DNA of 64,000 nt from Burkholderiales bacterium (GTDB lineage: Bacteria; Pseudomonadota; Gammaproteobacteria; Burkholderiales; Burkholderiaceae_C), in contig JAGWUS010000004.1 in NCBI GenBank assembly GCA_028868305.1, positions 43,099 through 107,098 on the forward strand, given 5' to 3'. Shown here in pieces: positions 1 to 9,215 of this stretch. The translations under genes and the position numbers were made by a program. The stretch's first letter is position 1, and each line of letters begins with the position of its first letter. The notes beneath the pieces are model-generated. The model had not been told where the DNA came from. It did not search any database and was given only the letters and a program-made list of their open reading frames with translations.

Positions 1-73
1 CGGCATCATCATGCACGCGGTCCAGCACAGTTTTCAGCGCACTACGGGCTTCGGAATAAGTGACGACTTTCAT
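1..73 (-). CDS. YefM/Phd-family antitoxin, N-terminus only (partial)
   Basis: Reading leftward from an ATG at 73, the first 24 codons give MKVVTYSEARSALKTVLDRV and then HDDA before the window ends. The TYSEAR start is typical of YefM/Phd antitoxins, which bind their own operator and neutralise a YoeB/RelE-type RNase. A GGAGGAG ribosome site lies about 8 bases before the ATG, and a TGTACA-containing inverted repeat lies just upstream. The gene follows hisA on the same strand, so it may be co-transcribed with the his operon. The toxin would lie outside the window. The family call is from the N-terminus only. Confidence 0.75.
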   Translation of the reverse strand, partial: MKVVTYSEARSALKTVLDRVHDDA

Positions 74-88
74 CCAGCGCTCCTCCAA

Positions 89-112
89 ACTTGTACAAAA
101 TATGGTGCAAGT
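89..112 (-). promoter_or_regulatory. Probable YefM operator
   Basis: Two 8-base arms (ACTTGTAC at 89-96 and GTGCAAGT at 105-112) form an inverted repeat with one mismatch, just upstream of the antitoxin ribosome site. The left arm contains TGTACA (92-97), the core known from YefM-YoeB operators. Autorepression is inferred. Confidence 0.55.
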
Positions 113-143
113 ATAGACGATGCCTGCCTCGGCTGCGGAAGGG

Positions 144-884
144 TTAGCCGTTCAATTCATCCGCGCGCTCTTGCGCCTTCTGGAAATCCAGGTCACCGCT
201 GTAAATGGCGCGTCCGCAGATCACACCTTCCACGCCCTCATCTTCCACAGCGCACAGGGCTTCAATGTCGGCCATGTTGGACAAACCACCGGAGGCGATG
301 ACAGGGATGGTCAGGGCCTGGGCCAACTTCACGGTGGCGTCGATGTTGATGCCGCTCAGCATGCCGTCGCGGCCGATGTCGGTGTAGATGATGGACTCCA
401 CACCGTAGTCTTCAAACTTCTTACCCAGATCGATCACGTCGTGGCGGGTGAGCTTGCTCCAGCCGTCGGTCGCGACCTTGCCGTCGCGGGCGTCCAGGCC
501 CACGATGATGTGGCCGCCAAACGCGGTGCAGGCGTCCTGCAGGAAGCCGGGGTTTTTGACCGCAGCCGTGCCAATGATGACGTAGCGCAGGCCCGCATCA
601 AGGTAGCGCTCGATGGTGTCGAGGTCGCGGATACCGCCGCCGAGCTGCACATCCACTTCACTACCGACGTTTTTGAGAATCTTGCGAATGGCCATCTCGT
701 TCTTGGGATGCCCTGCAAAAGCACCGTTCAGGTCCACCAGATGCAGACGCCGTGCGCCCTTGTCCACCCAGCTGCGGGCCATGACATCGGGCTCTTCGCC
801 GAATGTGGTGGATTGGTCCATATCGCCTTGTTTGAGGCGTACGCAGTGGCCGTCTTTGAGGTCAATCGCAGGAATTAAAAGCAT
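144..884 (-). CDS. hisA: Phosphoribosylformimino-AICAR phosphate isomerase HisA
   Basis: HisA (246 aa, full length) converts ProFAR to PRFAR in histidine synthesis by an Amadori rearrangement. It is a half-barrel-duplicated TIM barrel. Visible are the first catalytic Asp in IDLKDG (D8), the second in GLDARDG (about D131), and the phosphate loops GGGIRD (82-87) and ASGGLS. It lies 68 bases after hisH and is followed by an antitoxin gene. hisF, which normally comes next in Burkholderiales, is not in the window. Confidence 0.97.
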   Translation of the reverse strand: MLLIPAIDLKDGHCVRLKQGDMDQSTTFGEEPDVMARSWVDKGARRLHLVDLNGAFAGHPKNEMAIRKILKNVGSEVDVQLGGGIRDLDTIERYLDAGLRYVIIGTAAVKNPGFLQDACTAFGGHIIVGLDARDGKVATDGWSKLTRHDVIDLGKKFEDYGVESIIYTDIGRDGMLSGINIDATVKLAQALTIPVIASGGLSNMADIEALCAVEDEGVEGVICGRAIYSGDLDFQKAQERADELNG

Positions 885-952
885 GGTGCTTCAGTGGTGG
901 AACAAGAAAAGGAAAGGAATGCGGAACCAGGAATGTGCGCAGCAAATGGGAG

Positions 953-1594
953 TCAGGGATTCCAGTGGAGGAAGTTCCGGTAGAGGGCCAGGCCGTGTTC
1001 TGCGCTTTTTTCGGGGTGAAACTGGGTAGCGAAAATGTTATCACGCGCAATGGCTGCGGTAAAACGCTGGCCGTAGTCCGTTTCGCCGACGGTGTGGCGC
1101 TCATCCGACGGTTGGGCGTAATAGCTGTGCACAAAGTAGAAGTAGCTACCGTCCGGGACTTCCCCCCAAACCGGGTGGTTATTGGTCCACACCTGGTTCC
1201 AGCCCATCTGCGGCACTTTGTAACGGCTGCCATCGGGCTGGTGCTGGCCGGCCAGATCGAACTTGACTACCTCTCCAGGAATCAGGCCCAGGCAAGGGGT
1301 GTCCTGCTCCTGGCTGTGGTCCAGCAGCATCTGCATACCTACGCACACGCCCATCAAAGGCTTGTTGGCGGCGGCATGCATGACAGCATCTAACATGCCC
1401 GAATCGTGCAGTTCGCGCATGCAGTCGCGCATGGCACCTTGCCCCGGCAACACCACGCGTTCGGCATCCATCACTTCCTGGGGGGTGCGTGCCCATACGA
1501 CGTCGACACCGGCATCGGCTGCCACATGCATCACGGCCTGGGTGACCGAGCGCAGGTTGCCCATGCCGTAGTCCACCACTGCGACTTTTTTCAC
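953..1594 (-). CDS. hisH: Imidazole glycerol phosphate synthase, glutaminase subunit HisH
   Basis: HisH (213 aa) is the class I glutamine amidotransferase subunit that passes ammonia to HisF. The nucleophile elbow GVCVGMQ places Cys at 84, the oxyanion strand is PGQG (50-53), and His193/Glu195 lie in QFHPEKS, so the triad is complete. Translation starts at GTG (1594-1592), sharing one base with the hisB stop codon, which implies translational coupling. Confidence 0.97.
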   Translation of the reverse strand: MKKVAVVDYGMGNLRSVTQAVMHVAADAGVDVVWARTPQEVMDAERVVLPGQGAMRDCMRELHDSGMLDAVMHAAANKPLMGVCVGMQMLLDHSQEQDTPCLGLIPGEVVKFDLAGQHQPDGSRYKVPQMGWNQVWTNNHPVWGEVPDGSYFYFVHSYYAQPSDERHTVGETDYGQRFTAAIARDNIFATQFHPEKSAEHGLALYRNFLHWNP

Positions 1595-2223
1595 TACAGG
1601 GAACCCTTGGTGGAAGGGATGGTGCCCAGTGCGCGCGGGTCCAGTTCCAGGGCCGAGCGCAGCGCGCGGGCAAAGGCCTTGAACACCGTCTCGGCCTGGT
1701 GGTGGGCGTTTTCGCCCTTGAGGTTGTCGATGTGCAGCGTCACAAACGCATGGTTCACAAAGCCCTGGAAGAACTCATGCACCAGCTGGGTGTCGAGGTT
1801 GCCGATCATGCCGGCCTTGAAAGGCACATCCATCACCAGCCCGGGGCGGCCCGAGAAGTCGATCACCACGCGGCTCAAGGCCTCGTCCAGCGGCACATAG
1901 GCGTGGCCATAGCGGCGGATACCTTTTTTGTCGCCCACGGCCTGGTGAAAGGCCTGGCCCAGGGTGATGCCGACGTCTTCCACCGTGTGGTGGCCGTCAA
2001 TGTGCAGGTCACCGTCGGCCTCGATATCGAGGTCGATCATGCCGTGGCGGGCAATCTGGTCGAGCATGTGGTCAAAGAAGCCAATGCCGGTAGACAGGCG
2101 CGACTGGCCGGTGCCGTCGAGGTTGACCTTGACGCGAATGCGCGTCTCGGCCGTTTTGCGGTTCACCTCGGCAATGCGTGGCGTCACGATCACAGGCACT
2201 TCAGTCAAGGGGTAATTCGTCAT
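1594..2223 (-). CDS. hisB: Imidazoleglycerol-phosphate dehydratase HisB
   Basis: HisB (209 aa) dehydrates imidazole glycerol phosphate to imidazole acetol phosphate. It is the monofunctional form, without the N-terminal histidinol phosphatase of enteric HisB. The manganese ligand motifs [20 protein letters not shown] and NAHHQAE are all present. Its ATG overlaps the hisC stop codon by four bases (ATGA). Confidence 0.97.
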   Translation of the reverse strand: MTNYPLTEVPVIVTPRIAEVNRKTAETRIRVKVNLDGTGQSRLSTGIGFFDHMLDQIARHGMIDLDIEADGDLHIDGHHTVEDVGITLGQAFHQAVGDKKGIRRYGHAYVPLDEALSRVVIDFSGRPGLVMDVPFKAGMIGNLDTQLVHEFFQGFVNHAFVTLHIDNLKGENAHHQAETVFKAFARALRSALELDPRALGTIPSTKGSL

Positions 2224-3386
2224 AGCGATTCTTTCAAAGCGGTGAGCAACTGCAGGTTTTCATCGGCGGTGCCGACCGTCAGGCGCAGGCAGTTGGCCAG
2301 CAATGGATGCATTTTAGAAACGTTCTTGACCAGAACACCGCGCGCCTTGAGGCCATCGAACACTTTTTGTGCACGTTCTCCTTCACCCAGGATACGGATG
2401 AGGATCATGTTGGCATCACTGTCCCAGGCCTTCACACCGTCCATGGTTCGCAAAACTATCAAAAGCATAGCACGCTGTGCAAGCACATCCTGGGCTTGGG
2501 CCGCAAACACATCCTGATGCGCCAATGCAAACAGCGCGCACTCGTAGTTCAGCACGCTGATGTTATAGGGCGGGCGCACCTTGTCGACCTGGGCGATGAG
2601 CGCTGCAGAGCCCATCATGTAGCCCAAGCGCACACCAGCCAGGCCAAATTTGCTCATGGTGCGCATCAGCAGCACATGGGCGTTTTGCGCCGGGTTGGCG
2701 CGGATCACGTCGAAATACGTGCGGCTGGAAAACGGCTGGTAGGCCTCGTCAATCACCACCAGGCTGCCCGCAGCGGCCCCGGCTGCCACCACCCGGGCCA
2801 TGTCGGCCTCGTCCCAAAGGTTGGCGGTGGGGTTGTTGGGGTAAGCCAGGTAGATGATCGCGGGCTGGCGCTCGGTAATCGCCTGGACCATGGCGGGCAC
2901 ATCCAGCGCGAAGTCGGCGGTGAGTGGCACACCACAGAAGTCCAGCCCCTGCAGTTGCGCGCTCATGGCGTACATCACGAACCCTGGCACAGGTGCCAGG
3001 ATCACCGGTTTGGGAGTACCAGGCTGTGCAGGCACATCGCAGGCCATGGCCAGCAGCGAGATGATCTCGTCCGAGCCATTGCCCAGCATGATGTCAAAGC
3101 CCCCGGGCATGCCAGCATGGGCAGCCAGTGCACGGCGCAGGTCGTTCACACGGCCGTCGGGGTAGCGGTTCAATGCCAGCGCACCCAGGCGCTTGCCCAA
3201 TGCCTCCTGCAGTTCGGGCGGCAGGCGGTGCGGGTTCTCCATGGCGTCGAGCTTGACCATGCCTTTGGAATCCTGAATGGCGTAGGCGTGCATGGACTGC
3301 ACGTCCTGGCGGATGCGGCGCTGGATCAGTGCCTGAACAGCGCTATCGTTAGCGGCAGGGGTGGTGGTATGGGTGGCTTGGGTCAT
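2220..3386 (-). CDS. hisC: Histidinol-phosphate aminotransferase HisC
   Basis: HisC (388 aa) is a PLP fold-type I aminotransferase making histidinol phosphate. Seen are the YPNNPT loop (182-187), the PLP-ring Asp in VIDEAY (about 213), and the Schiff-base lysine in [13 protein letters not shown] (about K246). The ATG lies 18 bases downstream of the PIN toxin stop, so hisC is now read after a toxin-antitoxin pair rather than directly after hisD. A weak copy of the dispersed repeat may lie near 2430-2473. Confidence 0.96.
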   Translation of the reverse strand: MTQATHTTTPAANDSAVQALIQRRIRQDVQSMHAYAIQDSKGMVKLDAMENPHRLPPELQEALGKRLGALALNRYPDGRVNDLRRALAAHAGMPGGFDIMLGNGSDEIISLLAMACDVPAQPGTPKPVILAPVPGFVMYAMSAQLQGLDFCGVPLTADFALDVPAMVQAITERQPAIIYLAYPNNPTANLWDEADMARVVAAGAAAGSLVVIDEAYQPFSSRTYFDVIRANPAQNAHVLLMRTMSKFGLAGVRLGYMMGSAALIAQVDKVRPPYNISVLNYECALFALAHQDVFAAQAQDVLAQRAMLLIVLRTMDGVKAWDSDANMILIRILGEGERAQKVFDGLKARGVLVKNVSKMHPLLANCLRLTVGTADENLQLLTALKESL

Positions 3387-3404
3387 GGTGGCTTCTTGGA
3401 AAAA

Positions 3405-3869
3405 CTAGTCAACCAGCGCCAGTTCGGCGGGGGTCGTTTCAAGCGGATGGAGGACGGTGACGCCATCGATCTGCTGCAGATGCGGCAGGTCCAGCGACAA
3501 CACATGGCTGGCGCCACTTTGTGCAGCCGCCGCCACGATGAGTGCATCCCAGTACGGCAAGCCAAAACGGGCCTCCACACCCCAGGCGGTTTCCACTGTC
3601 TGGTGGTCAATCTGCCAGGGCTGCCAGAGCTGGTAGCGGCGCAGCTTGGCGCGTGCATCGCCCTGCGGCATGCCAAAGTGCTGCGTGGCACTGACGTAAT
3701 AGGCATTGAGCACCTGCGTGCTGATCCGCCCGGCACGGCGTTGCCACAGAGCGTGCAGCCAGCCGCGGATGCGGGTTTGGCGGTCTGCATCGAACGCATC
3801 ATCGGCTGCCAGCAGTACGTTGGTGTCGACAAAAACCATGGCCCCTGCGGCCGGCAATGCACTAGCCAT
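3405..3869 (-). CDS. PIN-domain protein, VapC-like toxin
   Basis: This 154-aa protein has the PIN layout: FVDTNVLL (first acid D15), YWDALIVAAA (D108) and SLDLPH (about D126). PIN toxins are Mg-dependent RNases. The second conserved acid usually falls in a QVLNEFY-like motif, but here the motif is QVLNAYY, so the Glu appears replaced by Ala56, and activity may be reduced or lost. The ATG at 3869 overlaps the antitoxin gene by 8 bases; M11 is an alternative start. It sits between hisD and hisC. Confidence 0.85.
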   Translation of the reverse strand: MASALPAAGAMVFVDTNVLLAADDAFDADRQTRIRGWLHALWQRRAGRISTQVLNAYYVSATQHFGMPQGDARAKLRRYQLWQPWQIDHQTVETAWGVEARFGLPYWDALIVAAAAQSGASHVLSLDLPHLQQIDGVTVLHPLETTPAELALVD

Positions 3870-4086
3870 TCAGGACCTCCCGCTGCGGGTAGGGCTTGCC
3901 ACCGGAGCTGAACGACGAAGTGTCCGCCACCCAGTCGCGCTGTGCACGGGCGTAGGCGTCATCGTGCTGCATCTTGTCGGTGAGCATCTCACCCACCAGC
4001 CGCGACACACTGGTGTTGCGCCGGGCCGCCTCAATGCGCACCCACTCCAGGGTGGCGTCTTCCACGGTGATGGTGACATTTTTCAT
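3862..4086 (-). CDS. Ribbon-helix-helix antitoxin partner of the PIN toxin
   Basis: This 74-aa protein begins with a short beta strand (KNVTITV), followed by two helices spanning about 9-35 that include RRNTSVSRLVGEML, as expected for an RHH/CopG-like DNA-binding domain. The polar tail (about 45-74) would wrap the toxin. Two tandem perfect palindromes lie 13 bases upstream of its ATG and are probable operators. It overlaps the toxin gene by 8 bases, the usual antitoxin-first order. Confidence 0.8.
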   Translation of the reverse strand: MKNVTITVEDATLEWVRIEAARRNTSVSRLVGEMLTDKMQHDDAYARAQRDWVADTSSFSSGGKPYPQREVLNG

Positions 4087-4098
4087 CCCACAAATATT

Positions 4099-4129
4099 AC
4101 ACGAATTTCGTGTTACACGAATTTCGTGT
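4099..4129 (-). promoter_or_regulatory. Tandem palindromic operator for the RHH antitoxin
   Basis: The 15-base palindrome ACACGAATTTCGTGT occurs twice, at 4099-4113 and 4115-4129, separated by one base and giving a 16-base period. Each copy is perfect around a central base. It lies directly upstream of the antitoxin ATG (4086), where RHH antitoxins bind cooperatively to repress their operon. Binding is inferred. Confidence 0.75.
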
Positions 4130-4146
4130 TTTTATGAACGAAAAAA

Positions 4147-4196
4147 TTTGCTACTGAATCAATAGCTGCTTGTGTAAGCGCTTCGCGGGCTTAGGG
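4147..4196 (+). repeat. Dispersed ~50-bp repeat, copy A
   Basis: Head TTTGCTACTGAATCAATAGC, then TGCTTGTG and a GCGGGCTTAGGG end, matching the family consensus (GCTAT N7-8 ATAGC, GCGCA middle, GGGCT tail). It lies in the 217-bp gap between the antitoxin gene and the small secreted-protein gene. Confidence 0.6.
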
Positions 4197-4303
4197 CACT
4201 TTTATCTCACAACTGCGTTACCACTGCCACGCCATACGTCAGGTTCAATCTTCAGGCAACTCGCTGCGCAGCCGGCGCGCGCTTGTCGCCAGGATCCTGG
4301 TTG

Positions 4304-4681
4304 CTATTGACAGGGATATACCGAGGCCAGCGCGTTGGTAAGCACCAATTGCACCGACATGTCCGCTTCATACACGCCCTCATTGCGCTTGAGTTCGGTG
4401 TCAAACAGGCTGCGGGCCATGCTGGGTTGCAGACGGCGGCCGCTAAGGCAGATGCTGGGCTTGGCACCGTTGCGCACATCCTGCGCCTGGGCTTCCAGCG
4501 CGCCTTCCATCACACCGACCAGGTAGTAGTTGATGTAGTTGGCACCCTGTCGGGTGTCGGATTTTTCCAGGGCGCGCAATTCGCGCAATGTCATGGCGTA
4601 GGCAGGTGCGCACCACAGCACACCCAGGAACACGCCAATAGCCGCAAGCTGAAACGCAGTGGATTGTTGGGTTCTGGGCAT
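4304..4681 (-). CDS. Small secreted protein, Rap1a/Tai-like
   Basis: From the ATG at 4681 this gives 125 aa with a signal peptide (about 1-29, cleaving after APAYA). An upstream in-frame extension would begin inside the neighbouring ATPase gene and would bury the signal peptide. The mature part has two cysteines (in PSICLSG and near the C-terminus, VYPCQ), and the pattern YYLVGVMEG, SICL, PC-end resembles the Rap1a/Tai family, which includes type VI immunity proteins. No effector or T6SS gene is nearby, so a role in immunity is not supported. It lies 7 bases after the ATPase gene. Confidence 0.55.
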   Translation of the reverse strand: MPRTQQSTAFQLAAIGVFLGVLWCAPAYAMTLRELRALEKSDTRQGANYINYYLVGVMEGALEAQAQDVRNGAKPSICLSGRRLQPSMARSLFDTELKRNEGVYEADMSVQLVLTNALASVYPCQ

Positions 4682-4688
4682 ATTGAAT

Positions 4689-5870
4689 CTATTCTGCCAG
4701 CGCCAAATCACGCCAGGCAACAACATCGACGCTACTTCGGTTGGCACTCACGTCGCCGCCGTACAGCAGAGCATTGCGCGTTTGTTGACCTAAGTGGCGC
4801 TGCACTACAGCCAAAGCCGAAAACCAGCTCTGCGAGAGCGTTTGGCCGGACTTCACTTCCACAAGAGTAATGCCACCGTCTTGCTCCAGTAAAAAATCCA
4901 CCTCATTGCCAATGTTGTCGCGCCAAAAATAGAGTGGCTGAGCGTTGCCTCTGACGGCGCGCCACTTCAGCGCTTCCGTGGCCACCCATGTCTCAAACAG
5001 CGCTCCCCGCGCATAGTGGGTCTGCATATCGCGCTCGGACGTAATCCCCAGCAGCCAGGCACAAAGCCCGGTGTCCAGAAAATAGAGCTTGGGTGTTTTT
5101 ACCAATCGCTTGCCGAAATTGCGGTGGTATGGCACTATGCGCTTGACGATAAAACTGGCTTCCAGCAGATTGACCCAGGCATTGGCTGTGGGCTGCGAAA
5201 TGCCACAGTCATTGGCAAGACCGTTGAGATTGAGCAGCTGACCAGTGCGAGCCGCGCACAAGCGCATGAAGCGCTGAAAAATCCCCAGGTCGTGCACCGC
5301 CGACAAACTGCGCACATCCCGCTCCAGATAACTGGCCACGTAGCTGGCGTAAAAACGCTGTGGATCGAGTCCACGCGCATACACCGCCGGGTAACCGCCC
5401 TTCAAAAGATAACCGTCAAGCGAAGCTGGTGCGACATTGGCGTCCACGAGTTCCTTCAGCCGCAAGGGGTGCATGTCGAGCAACGATGCACGGCCAGCCA
5501 GACTTTGTGTCACTCCAGCCAACAAGGAAAACTGCTGCGAGCCCGATAAAACATATTGGCCCATCCGACCACTGTGATCGACTGCCGTCTGGATATAAGA
5601 AAAAAGCTGCGGCACATGCTGCGCCTCGTCAATGATGAGTGGGGCCGGATAGCGCTTGAGAAAAGCACGCGGATCGGATTGTGCGAATTCACGCATATCC
5701 AGGTCTTCCAGCGAGACCATTCTCCAGTGCGCAAGTGCCTGCCGCAGCAAAGTGGACTTACCCACTTGCCGCGCGCCCGTCACCACCACCACCGGATACT
5801 GTTGCAGAGATTGCAAAAGCAGCGACGTCAGGCTGCGATGGTAGGTTGCTTGGGTTGCTGGATCCGGCAT
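4689..5870 (-). CDS. AAA_14 ATPase with C-terminal DUF4143 domain
   Basis: This 393-aa protein has a Walker A GARQVGKST (about 32-40), a Walker B LIIDEAQ (about 78-84) and a sensor-like VLSGSQQF. A winged-helix and restriction-like region follows, ending in NEVDFLLEQ and TLVEVKSG, the PD-(D/E)XK-like core of DUF4143. Such proteins are common single-gene islands of unknown function, sometimes suggested to be linked to defence or toxin systems. The ATG lies directly beside a perfect 10-bp inverted repeat, with no Shine-Dalgarno between them. The gene splits hisD from hisC. Confidence 0.85.
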   Translation of the reverse strand: MPDPATQATYHRSLTSLLLQSLQQYPVVVVTGARQVGKSTLLRQALAHWRMVSLEDLDMREFAQSDPRAFLKRYPAPLIIDEAQHVPQLFSYIQTAVDHSGRMGQYVLSGSQQFSLLAGVTQSLAGRASLLDMHPLRLKELVDANVAPASLDGYLLKGGYPAVYARGLDPQRFYASYVASYLERDVRSLSAVHDLGIFQRFMRLCAARTGQLLNLNGLANDCGISQPTANAWVNLLEASFIVKRIVPYHRNFGKRLVKTPKLYFLDTGLCAWLLGITSERDMQTHYARGALFETWVATEALKWRAVRGNAQPLYFWRDNIGNEVDFLLEQDGGITLVEVKSGQTLSQSWFSALAVVQRHLGQQTRNALLYGGDVSANRSSVDVVAWRDLALAE

Positions 5871-5905
5871 TTTGCTATTTTAATATTCAATCTTGAAATA
5901 GCAAA
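5871..5905 (-). promoter_or_regulatory. Inverted repeat abutting the AAA_14 ATPase start codon
   Basis: TTTGCTATTT (5871-5880) and AAATAGCAAA (5896-5905) are perfect 10-base arms around a 15-base AT-rich loop. The repeat ends at the base before the ATG. It could be an operator or an RNA hairpin covering the start. No Shine-Dalgarno sequence is visible, so leaderless initiation is possible. Confidence 0.5.
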
Positions 5906-5915
5906 TTTGAATAAA

Positions 5916-7238
5916 CTACTGTTCGTGCAGCCGCATTTCCGCTGCACGGGCGTGGGCTTGCAGGCCTTCACCGTGCGCCAGCACCGAGGCGATTTGCCCC
6001 AGGGCCTGCGCACCCTGCTCGCTCACCTCGATCAGGCTGCTGCGCTTCTGGAAGTCGTACACGCCCAGCGGGCTGCTGAAGCGCGCGGTACCACTGGTGG
6101 GTAGCACGTGGTTGGGGCCGGCACAGTAGTCACCCAGGCTCTCGGACGTATAGGCGCCAAGGAAGATGGCGCCGGCGTGTTTGAGCAGCGGTTCCCACTT
6201 GTGGGGGTCGTTACTGGACACTTCCAGGTGCTCGGGCGCGATGCGGTTGCTGATCTCACAGGCTTCTTCCATGCTGCGCGTGTGAATCAGCGCGCCACGG
6301 CCAGTCAGGCTTTTGGCGATGATTTCGGCACGCGGCATGTCGTTCAACAGACGGTTGATGCTCTCCTGCACCTGGTCAATGTAGGCCGCATCGGGGCACA
6401 GCAGAATGCTCTGCGCCAGTTCGTCGTGCTCGGCCTGGCTGAACAGGTCCATCGCCACCCAATCGGGCGGTGTGCTGCCATCGGCCAGCACCAGAATTTC
6501 GCTGGGGCCGGCAATCATGTCGATGCCCACGGTGCCAAACACGCGGCGCTTGGCGGCAGCCACATAGGCGTTGCCGGGGCCGGTGATTTTGTGCACGGCC
6601 GGAATGCTCTGCGTGCCATAGGCCAGTGCGGCCACGGCTTGTGCACCGCCTATAGTGAAGGCGCGGGTCACGCCGGCCACGTAGGCAGCCGCCAGCACCA
6701 GTGCATTTTTTTCACCTTTTGGAGTGGGTACCACCATGATGATCTCGCCCACACCGGCCACATGCGCGGGAATGGCGTTCATCAGCACGCTGCTCGGATA
6801 CGCCGCCTTGCCGCCAGGCACGTAGATGCCCACGCGGTCCAACGGGGTGACTTTCTGACCCAGCAAAGTGCCGTCTTCGTCGCGGTAGCTCCAGCTCTCG
6901 CCCGAGGCCTTTTTCTGAGCTTCGTGGTAACTGCGTACGCGTTTGGCGGCGGCCTCGAGGGCGGTGCGTTGCTGCGCAGGAATGCTGTCAAACGCAGCCT
7001 TGAGTTCGGCCTGGGTTAGCTCCAGCGCCTGCATGTCGGGCACGGTCAGGCCGTCGAAGCGGGCGGTGTACTCCAGCACGGCGGCATCACCACGCTGCTG
7101 CACATCGGCCAGGATGTCGGCCACGCGCTGCTCGATGGCCGCATCGGTATCGGCAGACCAATGCAGACGCGCATTGAACTGGGCATCAAACTGGGCGTCA
7201 GCCGTTGAAAGACGAGCGGGAGCAGCTATAAAATTCAT
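5916..7238 (-). CDS. hisD: Histidinol dehydrogenase HisD
   Basis: HisD (440 aa) oxidises histidinol to histidine in two NAD-dependent steps with a catalytic zinc. Present are [10 protein letters not shown], the zinc ligands in FSQAEHDE and [11 protein letters not shown], and the Glu-His pair in APEHLEV. The ATG falls inside a copy of the dispersed repeat, which encodes the first residues (MNFIAAP), and no good ribosome site precedes it. The family core begins at about ARLSTADA, so the native start may have been replaced. Confidence 0.96.
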   Translation of the reverse strand: MNFIAAPARLSTADAQFDAQFNARLHWSADTDAAIEQRVADILADVQQRGDAAVLEYTARFDGLTVPDMQALELTQAELKAAFDSIPAQQRTALEAAAKRVRSYHEAQKKASGESWSYRDEDGTLLGQKVTPLDRVGIYVPGGKAAYPSSVLMNAIPAHVAGVGEIIMVVPTPKGEKNALVLAAAYVAGVTRAFTIGGAQAVAALAYGTQSIPAVHKITGPGNAYVAAAKRRVFGTVGIDMIAGPSEILVLADGSTPPDWVAMDLFSQAEHDELAQSILLCPDAAYIDQVQESINRLLNDMPRAEIIAKSLTGRGALIHTRSMEEACEISNRIAPEHLEVSSNDPHKWEPLLKHAGAIFLGAYTSESLGDYCAGPNHVLPTSGTARFSSPLGVYDFQKRSSLIEVSEQGAQALGQIASVLAHGEGLQAHARAAEMRLHEQ

Positions 7239-7244
7239 AGCAAT
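7221..7244 (-). repeat. Dispersed repeat, copy B (head half), containing the hisD start codon
   Basis: Read on the minus strand the head is TTGCTATGAATTTTATAGC then TGCT. The palindromic core is 7225-7241, and the hisD ATG (7238-7236) lies inside it. The tail is not recognisable. Confidence 0.5.
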
Positions 7245-7255
7245 TTTAAATCAAG

Positions 7256-7906
7256 TTACTTACCCACCGCGCCCGCGAAGGCATCGATGATCTTGCGAAT
7301 CGACTCCTGCTTGAGTTTGAGCGCAGCCTGGTTGACCACCAGCCGCGAGCTGATGTCCATGATGCGCTCCACCTCGACCAGGTGGTTGGCCTTGAGCGTG
7401 TTGCCGGTGGACACCAGATCCACGATGGCATCGGCCATGCCCACAAGCGGCGCCAGCTCCATGCTGCCGTAGAGCTTGATCAAGTCCACGTGCACGCCCT
7501 TGCTGGCGAAAAACTCGCGCGCAATGGCCACATATTTGGTCGCCACGGTCAGGCGTGAGCCCTGCTTGACGGCCGACGCATAGTCAAAGTCGGCACGCAC
7601 GGCCACGCTGATGCGGCATTTGGCGATTTGCAAATCCAGCGGCTGGTACAGCCCCTGGCTGCCGTGCTCCAGCAGTGTGTCCTTGCCGGTGATGCCCAGA
7701 TCGGCACCGCCGTACTGCACGTAAGTGGGCACATCGGTGGCGCGCACCACAAGCACACGGACGTTGGGCTGGTTGGTATCCAGAATCAGCTTGCGCGATT
7801 TTTCGGGATCGTCCAGCACCTCAATGCCTGCAGCTTTGAGCAGCGGGATGGTTTCTTCAAAAATCCGGCCTTTGGACAGGGCGAGTGTGATCATGTCGGT
7901 ACTCAT
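7256..7906 (-). CDS. hisG: ATP phosphoribosyltransferase, short form HisG
   Basis: HisG (216 aa) makes phosphoribosyl-ATP, the first and feedback-controlled step of histidine synthesis. It has the [11 protein letters not shown] start and the PRPP loop [12 protein letters not shown]. At this length it lacks the C-terminal regulatory domain, so by analogy with HisG-short enzymes it needs HisZ, which is not in the window. The ATG overlaps the murA stop by four bases (ATGA). Confidence 0.97.
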   Translation of the reverse strand: MSTDMITLALSKGRIFEETIPLLKAAGIEVLDDPEKSRKLILDTNQPNVRVLVVRATDVPTYVQYGGADLGITGKDTLLEHGSQGLYQPLDLQIAKCRISVAVRADFDYASAVKQGSRLTVATKYVAIAREFFASKGVHVDLIKLYGSMELAPLVGMADAIVDLVSTGNTLKANHLVEVERIMDISSRLVVNQAALKLKQESIRKIIDAFAGAVGK

Positions 7907-9183
7907 TTAATACGCTCTATGTCTGCACCAATGCCACGCAGTTTGGCTTCCATCTGGTCGTAGCCACGGTCCAGGTGATAGATGCGGTCCACAATGGTTT
8001 CACCATCGGCTACCAAGCCGGCAATCACCAGACTTGCCGAAGCGCGCAGGTCGGTGGCCATCACGGTGGCGCCCGAGAGTTTGGGCACTCCTTCTATTAC
8101 CGACACCTTTCCGTCGATCTGGATATGCGCACCCAGACGCACCAGTTCGTTGACGTGCATGAAGCGGTTTTCGAAAATCGTCTCTGTCACCTTGCTGGTC
8201 CCCTGCGCAATGCAGTTGAGCGCCATGAACTGCGCCTGCATGTCGGTGGGGAAACCGGGGTACTCGGTGGTACGAAAAGTTTGCGCCTTGAGGTACTTGT
8301 AGGCAGGCTCTTTGGCCTGAATCCGGATGCCCCCGTCCACCACTGTCACCGTCACACCGGCGTCACGCAGCTTGTCGATCACTGCATCCAGGTGATCGGC
8401 GCGGCCGTGCTTGAGCACCACTTCGCCACCCGTAGCAGCCACCGCGCACAAAAAGGTACCGGTCTCAATGCGGTCCGCCACCACCTGGTGGGTGCAGCCA
8501 TGCAACTGCTCCACGCCCTGGATGCGAATGCGGCTGGTGCCGTGGCCTTCAATCCTGGCGCCCATCTTGATCAGCATTTCGGCCAGATCGGGAATCTCGG
8601 GCTCCTGTGCGGCGTTTTCCAGAATGGTCTCGCCTTCGGCCAGGGCCGCTGCCATCAAAAAGTTTTCGGTGCCGGTGACCGTCACCATGTCGGTGGCGAT
8701 ACGCGCACCCTTGAGTCGTGTGCGACCTTGTGGCAACTTGGCGATCATGTAGCCGTGCTCGACGTTAATCTCGGCACCCATGGCGGTCAGGCCCTTGAGG
8801 TGCTGGTCTACAGGACGTGAACCTATGGCGCAACCGCCCGGCAAAGACACCGTCGCGTGGCCGAAACGGGCCAGCAAAGGGCCCAGCGCCAGCACCGAGG
8901 CCCGCATGGTCTTGACCAACTCATACGGCGCTTCGGCCTTGATTGGATCGGCCGCATGGAATGTGATGCCGCCGCGCTCGCCGTGGGTCTCCGTTTTCAC
9001 ACCCATGTTGTCGAGCAGGCGGCGCATGGTGGCCACATCCTGCAGACGTGGCACGTTGAGCAGGTGCACCGGCTCACTGGAGAGCAGCGTGGCGCACATC
9101 TCCGGCAGGGCCGCGTTTTTGGCGCCGGAAATCAGCACCTCGCCGTTGAGCCGGCAACCGCCGCGAATCAGTAATTTGTCCAT
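7903..9183 (-). CDS. murA: UDP-N-acetylglucosamine 1-carboxyvinyltransferase MurA
   Basis: MurA (426 aa) transfers enolpyruvate from PEP to UDP-GlcNAc, the first committed step of peptidoglycan synthesis. The substrate-binding KNAALP (22-27) is present, and the active-site Cys is at 118 in [12 protein letters not shown] cysteine here, rather than Asp, is the usual fosfomycin-sensitive form. It lies between bolA and hisG. Confidence 0.98.
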   Translation of the reverse strand: MDKLLIRGGCRLNGEVLISGAKNAALPEMCATLLSSEPVHLLNVPRLQDVATMRRLLDNMGVKTETHGERGGITFHAADPIKAEAPYELVKTMRASVLALGPLLARFGHATVSLPGGCAIGSRPVDQHLKGLTAMGAEINVEHGYMIAKLPQGRTRLKGARIATDMVTVTGTENFLMAAALAEGETILENAAQEPEIPDLAEMLIKMGARIEGHGTSRIRIQGVEQLHGCTHQVVADRIETGTFLCAVAATGGEVVLKHGRADHLDAVIDKLRDAGVTVTVVDGGIRIQAKEPAYKYLKAQTFRTTEYPGFPTDMQAQFMALNCIAQGTSKVTETIFENRFMHVNELVRLGAHIQIDGKVSVIEGVPKLSGATVMATDLRASASLVIAGLVADGETIVDRIYHLDRGYDQMEAKLRGIGADIERIK

Positions 9184-9215
9184 GGATGCGTTTTCTGCAG
9201 GTGCTTATGCGCTCT

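Noticed and set aside
2430..2473. Weak dispersed-repeat copy in hisC
   Set aside because: Only the head GCTATGCTTTTGATAG fits; the tail is not convincing, and the sequence encodes ordinary HisC residues.
2307..3911. 534-aa plus-strand ORF opposite hisC and the PIN gene
   Set aside because: It is a GC-rich antisense shadow of hisC with no domain motif.
4689..5870. AAA_14 ATPase with the neighbouring secreted protein as a new defence system
   Set aside because: AAA_14/DUF4143 genes are widespread single islands, and the secreted protein has no link beyond adjacency; there is no evidence of a joint function.
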